Assembly (NCBI RefSeq): GCF_022539505.1
Contig: NC_061508.1
Location: forward strand, 67,837,754 to 67,901,753
Length of the DNA: 64,000 nt
Direction: 5' to 3'
DNA from: Lolium rigidum
Taxonomy: Eukaryota; Streptophyta; Magnoliopsida; Poales; Poaceae
Shown here in pieces: positions 1 to 12,591 of the stretch; position 1 is the stretch's first letter; every line of letters starts with the position of its first letter. The notes below the pieces were generated by a model. The model was not told the origin of the DNA, did no database searches, and saw only the letters and a list, made by a program, of their open reading frames with translations. Both the position numbers and the translations under genes were made by a program.

Positions 1-298
1 AGGCCTTGCTAGCAACCAAAATAGTCACCCGCTCAAGAGGCTTCTTGTCCTCACCCAAATAAGGAAGCGCGTGAGGATCTCGTTCTTCAGATCGGCATGC
101 AGACTGGGACATTTGTTTCTAGGTAGGAAGGTTGATAGACACTCAATTTCTTGCCACGGTCCTACAAATATATAAGAACCTTCTTCTACTCGCATATGGA
201 TGCAATGACACTCCGATCATCAGAGTCATGGAGGTCACGATATACCTAACCTTTTGTCTGAAAATGATACACCAATAATTATGTAATCATCAAATGAA
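1..298. other. Unassigned left edge
   Basis: No gene or element boundary can be supported here. The minus strand reads open for some tens of codons in the first 150 bases, but I do not recognise the product and the window edge cuts it. It is probably the flank into which the 299-5197 element inserted. Confidence 0.3.
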
Positions 299-306
299 TT
301 AATTAA

Positions 307-500
307 AGGGATTTCTATTTTCGTGCCCTCGGGTCCTTAGTTGTGCTCAGTTTTTCCCAGCTCCTTAGTTTTTCCTCAGTTTTCCCCAAGTCCTTGTTTG
401 AAACGCGTAGAAGCAGCTCAGACGGCAGGATTCCCGTTTAGTTGACCGTTCCGTGCTAACGTGTGGGGCCGCGTCGTGTGGGCCCGCATCGCGTGGGGCT
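307..500 (+). repeat. Left terminal inverted repeat of the 4.9-kb element
   Basis: Matches the reverse complement of about 5005-5189. It carries repeated CTCAGTTTT(C/T)CC and CTCCTTAG blocks, so the TIR has internal short repeats. Confidence 0.75.
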
Positions 501-1034
501 GGTAGAAAGGGACCGTGTGGGACATGACGAGATAGCGTTTGGTTGCACGTGAGCAGGAGCTGGGTTTTGTCTCTCTCGGCCCAAATTGGCATTTTCCCTT
601 TTAAGAGTACCTTTTCCGCCTCCTTCTCTCCCGCCTTTTTTCACCTAATTAGTATCAAATCTAGAGAAGCTTGCATTTCTGTCTTTCTTCAATTATTATT
701 TGTGCCTTTTGGCCCTCGTTGTTTGCCCAATATGGTAGCAAATCTAGTAGGGAGCCCAATCTAGTACTCCATCTGGTCCATATATATGTAGTTAAATCTA
801 GAAACAGGGAATGTACGATAAATTCACACGGTCATATAGTAGAATAGGGATAGATAATAGGGATCCCTCCCTAAATAATAAGCTGCATACATCAGCCAAA
901 CATAGTAACAGGTTCGAGGTTCTTCACAGCACCATCATACTAACAACATAACAACAAGGGATCCCTAGCTAACAACAAAGGGATCCCAACAACAAAATGG
1001 AGGAGGCAGCAGCAGCACACGTCCAGGACTCCGC

Positions 1035-2224
1035 CTACCCCATCTGCCTCTGCCTCAACTTGTTGCTCCCCTTGGGAGCCTTGGGCTTGAGCGGAGGCAT
1101 GCGCCCGCCGGAGATCTCCACCCGCTGGATGCTGCAGAGGTGCATGCCGAGCGCCATGTGCTTGGCGCGGAAGGAGTGGGGGTTCACCGACGCGCCGACC
1201 TTGGGGTTGGTGTTGCCGATGTTCTCGGCATGCGTGAAGAGGCAGCTGAAGTCGTGCCGCCGAGCCTCCTAGTGCGTAAGGGGCACCCGTAGACACCCTT
1301 GGCAAAGTAGGAGACGTATCGGCCGACTCCGCAGCCTCCGCAGACACTCGGCGAGTCTTGATGTCATGGTGCTCGTCGTCGCCGCCGACGTCGCTGCCGA
1401 CATGCTGATCCATATCAAACGGGAACTATTAGTGAATGAGTTGCAACGATGACTAACGTGCATGATAACAAAGTTAGGAAAATCATAGGCAGCCTCAGTT
1501 AGAGTGGACACGATTATATGTCTACAGGGATGTAGTCAGCGAACCAAAGCTCATGCACAACAGATTTGTACACAGAAATGGTTCGCTGAACCCTCCCCGT
1601 AAAAATCTGTGCTCACCGATTCATCATAGGCAAAGAAACAGCATTCCAGCATCTGAACTTGAACACATCCCGATTATTTGCAAAATTAAACGGTTGATAT
1701 CTTTTGATTCGTGCATAAAATAACTGATTGATATCATATGATTACTTGCATAAATTAACTGATTGAGATCCCATTATTACTTGCATAAATTAACCGAACG
1801 GCCGAACCCCAAATCTTAAACGAAATCAAGGAGGGATCAAAGCAAAATGGAATAAACTCGGCGCAAATATTAGCCCAATACTCATCCATCCACAAATCCA
1901 TCTACACCAGCAAAAATAGGGTTCAAAAAGGAATGGGGAACAAAAAAGGAAGCAAACCGTAGTTACCTCGTTCCATGCGTCCTCCATGGAGGTGTCGTAG
2001 GGGTTCGGGGGCGGGACGTACGGCACCTCCTCGTAGGGGTCCCATCCCGGCGGGATCTGACCGCCACCGGCGGCAGCAGCCTTCGATGCACCAGCGGAGG
2101 AGGCGGCGACGTCCGTTGAGGGGACGGCGGCGACGTCCGTTGAGGGGACGGCGTCGAAGAGGGAGGCGTCGCGCTTGGAGCCGACGGCGCCGTGGATGAT
2201 GGGATTGGCATTCTCCTTGTCCAT
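1035..2224 (-). pseudogene. Two-exon gene carried by the TIR element; frameshifted, function unknown
   Basis: Exon 1 starts at ATG 2224 and runs 86 codons (MDKENANP..., an Ala-rich tract with a duplicated VPSTDVAA, then PPGWDPYEEVPYVPP) to a good donor GAG|GTAACT at 1967/1966. Exon 2 lies at about 1410-1035. Its last part reads as convincing protein (HDFSCLFTHAENIGN... ending RQRQMG-stop at 1035). Just upstream (about 1272) the frame is broken where a CTAGGAGG stretch seems to lack one base. I do not recognise the family. It is lodged inside the 4.9-kb transposon, so it is either a captured host gene or a gene of the transposon family. Exon 1 and the stop are seen; the exon 2 acceptor is not certain. 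Confidence 0.5.
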
Positions 2225-3301
2225 CTCACCTGTAGAGGAGAGGGAGAGGGAGAGGGTTTTTTGCGTTGGAGAAGATAATGGGACGTGAGAGAGGCGGCGT
2301 TGCGTAGGCGAGTGAGAGTGACAGAGATAGTGGGAGGATGCGTCTATAAAGGCGAGGGGTGGTTAATGCGACCCACGTCCTACGCGTCCACCGCTGCACG
2401 TCTGCACGTCTTGGACTTCTGAAATGCGACACGCGTCCACGATTGCACGTCTTCGACTTCTGCACCGCGACCCGCGTCAACGCGTCAACAATTGCACGTC
2501 TTCCATTTCTGCACCGCAACACGCGTCCTCGAGTCTAACCCTGGAAATTTAGATATACTCAGGTATAACCTCGAGTATTATACTAGCATTTTTTGTGTGC
2601 TCAGTTTTCCCCTTGAGTGCTAATACTGGCTAGTGCAATATGCTCAGCTTTTACCCTCAAGTAGCTGGTCAACGTACAGATCAACAAATGGGATTAACTA
2701 GTTAAATGAGTCATTTAATGTGCAAAAAATTCCGAAAAATAGTGGCACATACTCATGGAGCCTTTACGACAAATTGCCGCTTCTCAAAACATAGATAAGT
2801 CATAGATAAATCAAGTTTTACCACAAATTGCCACTTCTCAAAGGCCTTCTCAAATCACCTAGTAGCTATGAAGGTGCATGGTTTTCCACAATAAGCCATT
2901 CCCAAAACAGCTTTCCCCAAAACATACTTTGTCTAAATGAGGCCACAATTCTCACACTCATGTATATTTGTATTGCAAATAGTTTGAGATAGGCCAAGAT
3001 GGGTTTCATTGTACAAAACACGCATTTTCCATTTTTTAAATCTCATATTTGAATCTCTTAGTCTGTTTATTACATAGGTGCCCTTAGTTTCTTGATACTA
3101 CTCAGTTTTTCCCTCTCCCTCCACAAATTCTCTCACCCGTGCAACATTTCCCTAATTGGTCTAGCCCATGTCACGCGGATCGTGCCCGCCGACCTTTGAT
3201 CGTATGATCTAACGGGCAGGATAACCCCTCTCTCTCTGTCGGCGGTTACCTTCCACTCTCTAAGTATGCTAAAGGGTGGTTTTCTGCATTCATTTTCACG
3301 C

Positions 3302-3549
3302 GCTAAAAATTATAAACTCTTTTAGGCATTACTTTTCATGCAAAAAAAGATAAACCATCACCGATTTGTTGTAGCCATTAATTTTCACGCAAAAAATAAT
3401 AAACCATCACCGATTTGTTGTAGCCATTAATTTTCACGAAAAAATGATAAACCATCACCGATTTGTTGTATCCATTACTTTTCGCGCAAAAAATGATAAA
3501 CCATCACCGATTTGTTATAGCCATTACTATTCACGGTAAAAATGATAAA
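3302..3549. repeat. 49-bp tandem repeat, about 4-5 units
   Basis: The word TAAACCATCACCGATTTGTT recurs at 3351, 3400, 3448 and 3497, with degenerate units on both sides (spacing 48-49 bp). Each unit also contains CCATTA.TTTTCACG followed by an A-run. Confidence 0.85.
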
Positions 3550-3616
3550 CGAACCAATCTATCTATCTCTCGTATTTGAAGTTTGGAAGGGTTCACCATC
3601 TACTTATGTTAACTTT

Positions 3617-4031
3617 CGAGGTTTTGACCTGAAAACAAATGGGTATTATAAAGGGAAATAAAAGTTCAAAAAATGTAAAAGCGAAACAATCTACCTATCT
3701 TTGTATAGAAGATCGTCCGTATGATTTTTGAGGTCATTTAGAGAAGGTAGAAAAAATCCCTTTTGAGAAGGTCGAAAAACCTAACTTGTTACAAAAGCTG
3801 GTTTCAGTGAGACCTAACCAAATTTGGCATACATTATGCCATATCTATAACAACAAGGAATATCTAAAAGGGAAAGTTTCACAAAATTTGAAATTTAGGG
3901 CAAAATGATGCCATACATAATGCTGTTTTTCGAGGTTTTGACCTGAAAATCAATTGGGTATTATAAAGGGAAATAAAAAATTCGAAAAATATAAAAACGA
4001 AACAATCTATCTATCTATGTATAGAAGATCA
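3617..4031. repeat. Pair of about 100-bp direct repeats, 314 bp apart
   Basis: 3617-3716 and 3931-4031 both read CGAGGTTTTGACCTGAAAA, then GGGTATTATAAAGGGAAATA, then CGAAACAATCTA and TGTATAGAAGATC. They differ by substitutions and small indels, so this is an old duplication inside the element. Confidence 0.75.
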
Positions 4032-5004
4032 TCTGTGGTTTCAGTGAGACGAAACGGTATGCGTTTAAGCAAAGTGATTTTTTCGAACATCTCCAAATGA
4101 CCCCAAATTTGCCATACATGATGTCATACGTGTAACAACAAGGAACCCTATCTAAAAAGTGTCAAAAAAGTTTGCCCAACCGTATAGCTCTATCAAAAAG
4201 AACCCTCACCATGGCGCTAGTATAATTTTGGACTTAGTTACAAACTTTCGTTACCTAACCTTCAACACGAAACTTGTTTCAAATCACTTTTGGCGTACAA
4301 GAAACAAATCCCACCTTGATTCGAGCACCACAGCCTCCAAACTTTGCCGATGCCGATATCGGCATGGTCAGAACGGCTATGCTCGCCGCCACTGCTAGGT
4401 CACCGTCGGGATGCACCCTCAATCTCATCCCCTCATTTGATCACTGACACACCAGATATACCGCCGAGGCCAATGCCGAACGTACATGCTGATGCCAATG
4501 CCGAACATGCATGCACGCTGTTGTGGGCACGGCCATGCCGCCCCGCTATGCTGGACGCCACAGACCACCGCGAGGTCTTTCCCTTCGCCACCACACTCTT
4601 TTAGCACCCATCTATACACGCCAGAAAGGAGAGGCACTAGTTTTCTCTACATTGATCGCGTTCGTGTCGGACACGGTCAGTCAAAGTTTTGAGGTAGTCG
4701 TCGATGTCGTCGACCATTTCTTCTCTTCTTTGCATGATTAAACGCGTCTAGTTCATATCTATCTAATGCGTCTGGTCTCGCCTCATGCAGTTCTTTGTGG
4801 ACGTCGATCTCATCTCGGCACCCCGCAGGCCACCTCCTCCGTGCCATCGATGTAGAGCTCCGTTTAAAAATTTATTCCTACCCGTGTATTGCCCCTTGTA
4901 TCAGCGCCATGGCCCACTTGTCATTCGATATACCGAAGCCCCACTTGTGCGTGTTTTGGTCAGGGATACCGCGATGCTTACGGTCAAACAAAGATGGATG
5001 GTCT

Positions 5005-5189
5005 GACGTGTCTTTGGGGGCTCTACGTGGCCCCACTAGTCAGAAGATAACGGTCAACCGTCGGGCAACCGGCCGTTACAGCACCTGTGATGGTTTCAAA
5101 CAAGGTCTTGGGAAAAACTGAGAAAAAACTAAGGAGCTGGGGAAAACTGAGCACAACTAAGGAACCGAGGGAACGAAAATAGAAATCCC
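5005..5189 (-). repeat. Right terminal inverted repeat of the 4.9-kb element
   Basis: Reverse complement of about 307-500. The match is strongest in the last 100 bases (GGAGCTGGGGAAAACTGAGC) and looser inward (AACGGTCAA, GGCCCCACTAG). Confidence 0.75.
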
Positions 5190-5231
5190 TTAATTAAAAC
5201 CAGCTCACATCAACTGATTTTCTGAAATATA

Positions 5232-5492
5232 GTCCTTCCGTTTCTAGATATAAGGTGTATAGTTTTTGGCACAAATATTAAAGAATACAAGTTGAGAAAA
5301 AAAATACATCATGTTTGGGCATGATTACCCCTGGATAATTGATGTTGAGAAAATAGAGGAGTTTGCAAACAATAAGGAAACACAATTAAGTCCCTAAAAA
5401 AACTTCGAGAAAAGTTGTGCAATGCAGTAGACCTTATATTCTAGACTTTTTCTCAAAAAAACTGTACACCTTGTACCTAGGAACGGAGGAAG
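5232..5492. mobile_element. Stowaway-type MITE (Tc1/mariner), 261 bp
   Basis: The left end GTCCTTCCGTTTCTAGATA pairs with the right end, whose reverse complement reads CTTCCTCCGTTCCTAGGTA. Both ends continue into ACAAGGTGTA-like sequence. TA dinucleotides flank both sides (5230-5231 and 5493-5494). TIR sequence close to CTCCCTCCGT and a TA target are the hallmark of grass Stowaway MITEs. Confidence 0.85.
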
Positions 5493-5494
5493 TA

Positions 5495-5894
5495 ATACAA
5501 CAAGACATTCTATGGGATACATATTAAGTCATAATCATAGATGTTAAGTCTCATATATAAAGACAACAAATAGGAAAAATAATGCCTACAAAACTAAATC
5601 AAATGCGCAAGCAATGTGCATATCATGTGACAAGGTCTTACGGGCAACCTGCTTCATTAGATATGGTGCTAGAGTATAATCTTCGGCAAAATCGTGATCC
5701 TCATATTACGTACCTCGCGAGGCGCGCCGACACCTCGCGAGACGGAAAATTTTGGGCGTGGGAGCTGCCTGTCATCCACCCATCCCAAAATTATTCATCG
5801 TTTCCACCAAAATCCCATCCCCTCGCTGCTCATTTCTCCCGCCCGCCGCTCCATCTCCCATCTAGCCTCCAACCCGAAAAACCCTCACGCCGCC
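5495..5894. other. Spacer upstream of the ORF1-like pseudogene
   Basis: No gene seen. GC content rises from about 5710, with CCTCGCGAG repeated at 5715 and 5733, which looks like the promoter and 5' UTR of the following gene. Confidence 0.4.
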
Positions 5895-7465
5895 ATGGCG
5901 CCGAAGAGAAAGGCTCCAGCGAAGGCAATGAAGGCAACGACGAAGGCGTCGCCGAAACCGTGCGCCGTGGCGCCGAAAGAGAAGCCGACACACATGTCGC
6001 AGGAGGCATGGGACGACGAGACCCTCCGCCGCTCCCTGATGACGTCTGACCGCAGAAGGCGCCGCATCGCCGCTCTTGAAGCCGCGAAAGTGGTGGCTGC
6101 ACCCAAAGTGTGTCTCAGCTTGGGCCAGTCCGAAGGGAGCTAGAAGCCCGCCGGTCGCAACGTCTCGAGCTCACCGTCGTCGCCGGGGTACTACTCGGAG
6201 GGGCCGTCGCTCTCGCAGATGCGTCTGCTGCAGATGGACGGCCACGCCCGCTACTTCCAGAGTACGCTGACAGCGACATGACCTTGGACACCAACGCGCC
6301 GTTCTCGTCGGATTCGGCGGTGAGGGGAAGCGCCGCCTTTCGCTTCCCCGTCGACCTGAACTTGTCACCTGACCTGCGCCGCCCCGATGGCCACGTGACA
6401 GACGGCACCGGCCTTCCCCGCGACATCTTCCCCGACGAGGGCAGGAGCACCCACCAGGTGTTCGGCAGCGCGTCCCGGCATGTCCATGGGCGACGACGAG
6501 GTGAGTTTCCTAACTTTTTATGTGTTATGTGCATCATAGACATCGGCGGCGACTGCATGTAGGTAACTTGTTGCGTAGATTGCCATCGGGGACGAGATCC
6601 TCAACGGCTTCCTATGCGGCCAAGCCTACGAAGCCCCCATCGACGAGTATGAAGAAGAGGCCAAGGAGGACGAAAGTGAGGAGGAGGTCCAGGAGGATCT
6701 GATCGACGCCGACACCGGCGTGACCACGACGAGGACGATGACGCGCAGGCATTCCGGTGGCACTCGTGGTCCGAGGTGGAGGGCCTCCACCTCACTCTAA
6801 ACAAGGGCGGGGTAGAAGGGCCGGTCGATCCAGCCGATGCCTCCACCGGGCGCCCCATTGGTAACAAGAAGGCCAAGGCTGAGAGGAATGCGGCGTCGGT
6901 ATTGGCCGCCATGGGCGCCTTCCTCGAGAAGATGATAACCTCATTCTCGGTGGAGACAAGGAAGCGGCGGATAGGGCCACCGTCATGTGGAAGGCAATCC
7001 TCGACAAGCAAGACATGAAGATCGAGTTGGAGAGGGAGAAGGTGGAGGCGGCAAAGATGCAAGCTCACGCCGCTACCATGAAGGCCACCAACGAAGCGAC
7101 GCAGTTTTCGTTGGCCAAGATGTCTCAAGAATTCAAGATCTTGATGGCCGACATGGAGAAGATGGACCTATTGGCGCGGGCGTGGCACGAGATGTACCGC
7201 GAGCGCACCGGCCAAGAGGTGCTGGCGGCGCGAGCGCATCGGCCAAGAGGTGCTGGCGGCACGAGCTGCATCGGTGTCTCCCACGGCACCCTCGACGTTC
7301 ATCTCTCTGCCGGCACCCTCCATGTTCATGTCTCCACCAGCACCCTCCACGTTCATGTCTCCGCCGGCGATCGTGGATCCTATTGCAGCGACGGTTCTGC
7401 CGACGGAGCTCGCTGACGATGAGGCAGTCGTCGAGGTTGAGCCGCCCCTGACCCCGTTCATCTGA
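5895..7465 (+). pseudogene. PIF/Harbinger ORF1-like (Myb/NAM-associated C-terminal domain) gene, decayed
   Basis: Starts at ATG 5895 with a basic Lys/Ala-rich N-terminus (MAPKRKAPAKAMKATTK). Then come a Trp-containing SQEAWDDETLRRSL segment, DLNLSP near 6358, a plausible intron 6501-6578 (GAG|GTGAGT ... GTAG), and an acidic stretch. Next is GRPIGNKKAKAER (about 6848-6890), the signature of the NAM-associated / ORF1-like family, followed by a long charged helix and a Pro/Ser-rich C-terminus ending at 7465. The frame is lost at several points between 6140 and 6990, so it cannot make one protein as given. In grasses this family travels with PIF/Harbinger transposase as the DNA-binding partner. 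A Harbinger-like right end GATGCTC|TTA is found at about 23015-23038, beyond the hAT insertion. The matching left end was not found. Confidence 0.6.
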
Positions 7466-7860
7466 TCAGTTGGCTTGGAAGCCGAAGTTTCTTTTGCAGC
7501 CGGAGACGGCGATTCGGTGGCCGTATGTTGGTCCAAACTTCATATTCGAAAACCTATTCGAATTTGGTGGCCATGTGTTGGCTCAAACTTCATATTTGAA
7601 ACCCTATTTGAATTTATATGTTTTTGTTTGAGTTTTCAATTTAAATAATCTTTTGGAGCTGTTGCGGTGTGGGAGCAGCTTCCCCAAATAAAAGATGTTG
7701 TGTCAGCGCCAGTGACGGACGTAGGAAAAAGTTGGAGGGTGGGCACACCTCAAAAATTTTTTTTTGCGCATCCCTTAAATGTGATAAATTTTACTAAATG
7801 AGTAACATACATAACCAATTGATTGTCACCATTGAAGTTCATTACATATATATATATATA

Positions 7861-8237
7861 TAGGACATATTCATACTACACCTGGGTGTAGTTACACCCA
7901 CGCGTGTTTCTCATAATCTAGAGAGTATCTATCATACTAAAGAGTATGTACATGTAGTATGAAGTATGTAAGACTATTTTGGTAGTATATATACTACTTT
8001 GTATGCAGTATGTACTTTTTTTTACGTAGACTCATTTTTTACGTATACATATGTATGTATTTCGGATATATAGTAAAAATTGTGGGTTCACTTGCAATTT
8101 TTTCACCAAATTTGGTTTGAAGTATCTTAGATATAGTGTATGAACATACTCAAACCGTTAAAGTATCATATATATTTCTGTATGGTAGTATATTAGATGT
8201 GGGTGTAACTACACTCGGGAGTAGGAAGTATTTATCC

Positions 8238-8239
<2 letters not shown>
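7861..8239. mobile_element. 379-bp MITE in a (TA)n tract
   Basis: The left end TAGGACATATTCATACTACA and the reverse complement of the right end TAGGATAAATACTTCCTAC are TIRs of about 43 bp sharing the perfect block TGTAGTTACACCCAC. Both sides are runs of TA, so the target duplication cannot be measured. There is no coding capacity. It lies inside the left arm of the hAT element. Confidence 0.75.
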
Positions 8240-8269
<30 letters not shown>

Positions 8270-8529
8270 AACTCTATTCAACCCCTGTGTGCAGAATAAT
8301 AATTCTGCTCCCGGGTCGGTTTACCGAGCCGGTCCGCCGCACCCGACTGCATCGAACCTGCTCGTTGCGTCCGAGTCGCACCGTACGGACCACACGTTGT
8401 AATTTTACCCCGGCGGTTTCTTTTCTGTACCGCGGTCGTGGCCTCCGATTTGGGAGCTAGCCCACTACCTAAACGCATTTGCTTTTTTTTTTTTAATCTC
8501 CTGGGTCGAGCGTGTCCAGCGGTCAGCGG

Positions 8530-11500
8530 TTCAAGCTGAATCGAGATGCGGCGGGGAGCGGGTGAGCGGCGGCGAGCAGCGGGTGGATCTGCACCGACCG
8601 TGCCATCGGCAGCGTCGTGGTTGGCTGGCCGAATCGGTGTGGTCTCTGGCGTGCTGCAGGCGAGCTGTGGCCGCGGGCGGCGATGCGGCGACATCGGCAT
8701 CCTGGTCAGGCAGCGCGGCGATCGTGCGTGCGGCGGTATCGGCCTCGTGGTCCGGCAGCACGCGGGTCGTGGCTGCGGGCGGCATCAGCGTCATGGTGAG
8801 CCAGTGGCGGTGGGCGGCGCTGCCGGCGGCATCCGCACCATGATGGGCAGCGGGCACCTTCAGCCTTGCTGCTGGTTGTTTCAAAACTCGGTCTTCGATA
8901 GAAGGTACTATGGCTGCTCAGTCGTTTCTTTATTCCGAACTAGCAAGGAGCCAATGAGGACAAGTTCGTGTATGAACTGAAGCATGTTAAAAAAAATCCG
9001 ATGCAAATTTTGGTTAATTGACTATCAAGGCACTGCTCCTAAACAAAAACAACAAGTAGTGAGTATAAATTTGTACCAAATAAACCGCCAAGATCCAGCA
9101 GCCCGCGACCAGATCATGTCGCCGCCGAGCTCCAGCCAACCGCGACGAGGTCGTGTCGCTGCCGCCTGCCGGTCTCGCCTCGTGCCCCAGGTTCCTGTAG
9201 TCTGCGGCTAGCGCCAGTCACCCCTGTCCTTGCCATAGGAGCGCCGTTGTTTACCTCGTATCCAAGCCTCCGGCTGGCCCTCGTTTCCAACCTCTCCTGC
9301 CGTCCTCGACTCCTGGTCGTCTCCAATTGATCCGGTAAAATTGTCTTTGTTGAATTGATTTTTTTTATTGAAAAGCTTGCATGATCCTGTCTTGACTAGA
9401 TTTTTAAAAACTACATGCAATTGAACAAATAAAGAAGTATGTCTGTCAAGTATGCCGTCTGCTATGGGAATTATTAGTCTTTTGCAATTTCTTTACCTTG
9501 CTGATATGTATTAAATTTCAGCTCAGCTCATGTAGTTATATTATTATTGCGCCTGGGGTTTGCTACATGGTGATACCTTTTTGTTACAAATATGGGTCTT
9601 TCGATTAGCCATTTGCTTCTCCTTTTTTGTGCTATCCCTATGGTTATACATAACTTTGTTATTCGTAAATGCTTCTCACATTTTCAGCTTCCTAGTTGCA
9701 ATTTTTTCATGTGCTTGAAAATTGATGAGTGTGACCTGTTAGTTTCTCTGCTTCCAGCTTTGATCGTGTCATAAGCCTATTAGATTTTTTCTATAAGAAC
9801 TAACACTGATTCAGTATGACCAATGTATATTCGGTGTGGTAAAATCATTGTGGAGATATTTCAGTAGCTGACCTTTGAGGATAAATGACATTATAGGATT
9901 TTTAAGCTTATAATTCCCACACTCCATTCTACAGGTTGACTGAATTCTAAATGGTTGCATGATAATCGGTCCTTGCAGTTGACACAGGTGTGAGTTGTGA
10001 CTGCTGCCTTCAACTAGTTCAGTAAGATCTATAAAAAAAAATCCATTAGTCTTGCTAATTTTATAGAGTATGCTGAATTACTAATGCAGTTAGCTTTGGC
10101 ATTTCAATAATAAGCAATTTTTTATGCAGTAATTTTTATGTATCATGCAACTTCGAAGGAGCTAATTGCTATGGACTGCTCTCTTTTTTGTAAGAAGGTT
10201 GTATCCCCTGAAGCACCAATCTGTGGCCCAATCTTTTTTCCTTGGAGGGCTTAGTGTCCCTTCTTCTGGACAGAATACGTGCTAGCTGGTAATTATGTCC
10301 TGTTCTTGAAGATGATATAGGAGTATATAACCGAAGTAAAAATAGCCTTGTTGAAAGAAAAAGGAATCCACGAACTCTTTCATGATACTGTCTTGACAAG
10401 ATTTATAAGAACTACATGCAGTTGAGCGTTAGCAGAATTGATTGTGCTTTCTTGGCATGCAATGCACAATTATGAATCTTCAGGAAATTAATTGTAAAAA
10501 CTGATTATTGTTGCATCAAGCTACAATGTCTCCATAGGTAATACACTTCACGTCATGTTTTTTTCAAGCAACTGGCGCCATAAAAATATTGCACCAGCAG
10601 AATAATCGTCAATATGACAGCCTAATAACTTCATATGCATACACGTTCAGCCAAACAACCATCATTGCAAGAAAGCCTACACTATGTTGAAGCAAAAACA
10701 TGGTAGAGCTTAACAACAGGCTGAAGGTTGCCTGATTTTGGCTGGAGGGCAAGTGTTAGGCTGTTGATATCAGATATCTTTTTAATTTGTTGCCCAAAAG
10801 TATTTATCTGCAGTGCTCTATTTATCAGCCCTCCATTGCATCTCTCTCCCCTAACTGATGACCGGCGGAATAAGGATCTAACTTCTCGTACTATTTTGAT
10901 AATGGCAGTGGCTAATTGGGGGTAGAAGATTCAATCCTTATTTGATGGCTGCTGACAGGGAGCTGCAGTACTGCATACATCAAGAATCCATGGAACATGT
11001 GCGATTGCACTTCTTAGCTTGTCCAACAGCTTCTTCCCCTCAAATGAGGTGAGCTTACTAGTGGCCTACAACAGCAGTAGTTTTGTTCTTATCCTTCATA
11101 TTTATTTTACATTTTTCTGATTGTAGTTCATGTACCTCTCCGAATCTCCATGGATCACTCAGTTGTAATAACTTTTTGAGAATAGATCAACTGTAGATTG
11201 TCAGTATATAGTTTCAAAAGGTCACAGAAATAATACTTACATACATGAAAATGGTATATATACTGATAAGCACCAATGATGCCCCTAATGTAGCTTAAAC
11301 TGTCGCTGTTCTTTGGAATTGGATATATGTGAAATAAAGAAGTATACCTGTCAGCATATCATTCAGTCCTTTTGCAAAAGAATTGTTTTCCTTGCCGATA
11401 TGTTTTCTGTTTAAGCTTAAAACATGAAGAATTATTTTACTCATCAGTTGCTCCCAAAACATAATACACGCTTCAACTATTTACCTCCGAAAGGAAATCT

Positions 11501-11763
11501 TATTTGTCAAGATTTCAATTCTGTTAGGGCTTGCAGATTTAACATCTGTTTTAGCACATTACTGATGCTATTTGACTGCAGTGAATTTTGTCATGTAATA
11601 TACTTTAGCTTTTTTCTTTCATAGACGCGAACTAAAATAATAAAAGGTTTCCTCACCTTTTTTCCCTTATCTCTAGATTCATTTGTTGAGACATTCATTT
11701 AGCACATGTTAGTTAAACAATAATCTTATTTTTCCATTATCTGCTTTCTGATGGAGTTTGCAG
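8530..11763. other. Interior of the 4.3-kb element: GC-rich head, then intron-like sequence
   Basis: 8530-8980 and 9110-9330 are GC-rich with low-complexity Arg/Gly/Ala readings in several frames and no family I recognise. 9330-11760 is AT-rich. One splice-like block is 10957-11047 (TGACAG before, GAG|GTGAGC after). The arrangement resembles a host gene with long introns carried by the transposon, but no protein can be named. Confidence 0.3.
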
Positions 11764-11908
11764 ATTTAACACCCACTTGGCGTATTTTTGCAACAAACCT
11801 GGAACAAACAAGGTCAAAGATGGAGATGGGTCATTCGAGTTCAAAACTGATGCGGGGCAAATGATCAGAAGGCTTGACACTAGTGTGCCAGCTCCAACAA
11901 GGTGCTGA
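11764..11908 (+). pseudogene. Possible terminal exon of a captured gene
   Basis: After an acceptor-like TTTGCAG the plus strand reads 47 codons (FNTHLAYFCNKPG ... VKDGDGSFEFK ... SVPAPTRC) to TGA at 11906. Composition looks like real protein and unlike the AT-rich surroundings. I do not recognise the family and could not join it in phase with the block at 10957-11047. Confidence 0.25.
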
Positions 11909-12591
11909 TGAAGTGCCCTTCAGCACCTTGATTAACCGGCAAACATAGTGCAGTATAGATTAAGTCGAGTCATGTACAATTAATTCCTTTGTGTTTGATA
12001 GGCACGTTATTCAGACCACGCTGATATTTATCTTATTGGCACATGAGGTTATGCCGACATGTAAATCTATTTTATATACCCTTTAACGCAATCAAGGTAT
12101 AAGAGTTGTTGGGTGTATCATCAGGCTGTCCCAGTCAAAGTTAGGCCATGTAATCAGGTGATGTAATCAGTCAATAATATGAGTAATCAAGCAATTTATT
12201 CGAAAATAATCTTTAGCGTTGCAGGCGATGCAATTAGCGTAATGTTAGGTCAGGCCATCAGTTATTACCGAAATAGTTTGCAACAATAGAAGAAGAAAAA
12301 AAAGCATCTTACGTCCTCACATGCAACTCCTCTGGCTGACTAATCAATCTTTCCAAAAAGTTACCTTGCCCATAACTTTATTACGTCACATGCAGTTATA
12401 TTTGGTCGCTCCATCCGCTCCATCCGTGAGGGCGTGCGGGAGAGGAGCATCATCTTACGTCGCATGTGCTCAGTTTATTACGTCGCACGATGATGGCTGA
12501 GCGCGGCCAGACGGTCGGCTGGGCGGTCTCGCGCGTTGGACGGGTGGGGTGCAGAATAATATTCTGCACCCAGGGAGTCAAATAAGTAGCG

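Larger units (their letters stand above)
2225..4330. other. Non-coding interior of the TIR element
   Basis: AT-rich with no credible gene. It contains a tandem repeat (3302-3549) and a pair of dispersed direct repeats (3617-3716 and 3931-4031). From 4330 to about 4610 it turns GC-rich with a CCGATGCCGATATCGGC patch and could be a captured exon, but I could not identify one. Confidence 0.5.
299..5197. mobile_element. 4.9-kb TIR DNA transposon, probably non-autonomous Mutator-like
   Basis: The two ends are inverted copies of each other. The left end begins AGGGATTTCTATTTTCGT at 307 and its reverse complement ends at 5189. Similarity is strong for about 100 bp, through TTTTCCCAGCTCCTTAG and CCTTGTTTGAAAC, and continues more weakly for another 80-100 bp (TTGACCGTT and GTGGGGCC blocks). 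TTAATTAA flanks both ends (299-306, 5190-5197) and fits an 8-bp target duplication, although it is AT-rich and palindromic and so weak by itself. Long TIRs, a captured gene-like segment and no transposase suggest a non-autonomous Mutator-like (Pack-MULE style) element. The superfamily is inferred; the paired ends are seen directly. Confidence 0.75.

Noticed and set aside
3302..3549. 49-bp repeats as a CRISPR array
   Set aside because: The units are contiguous without unique spacers, and this is a plant nuclear sequence.
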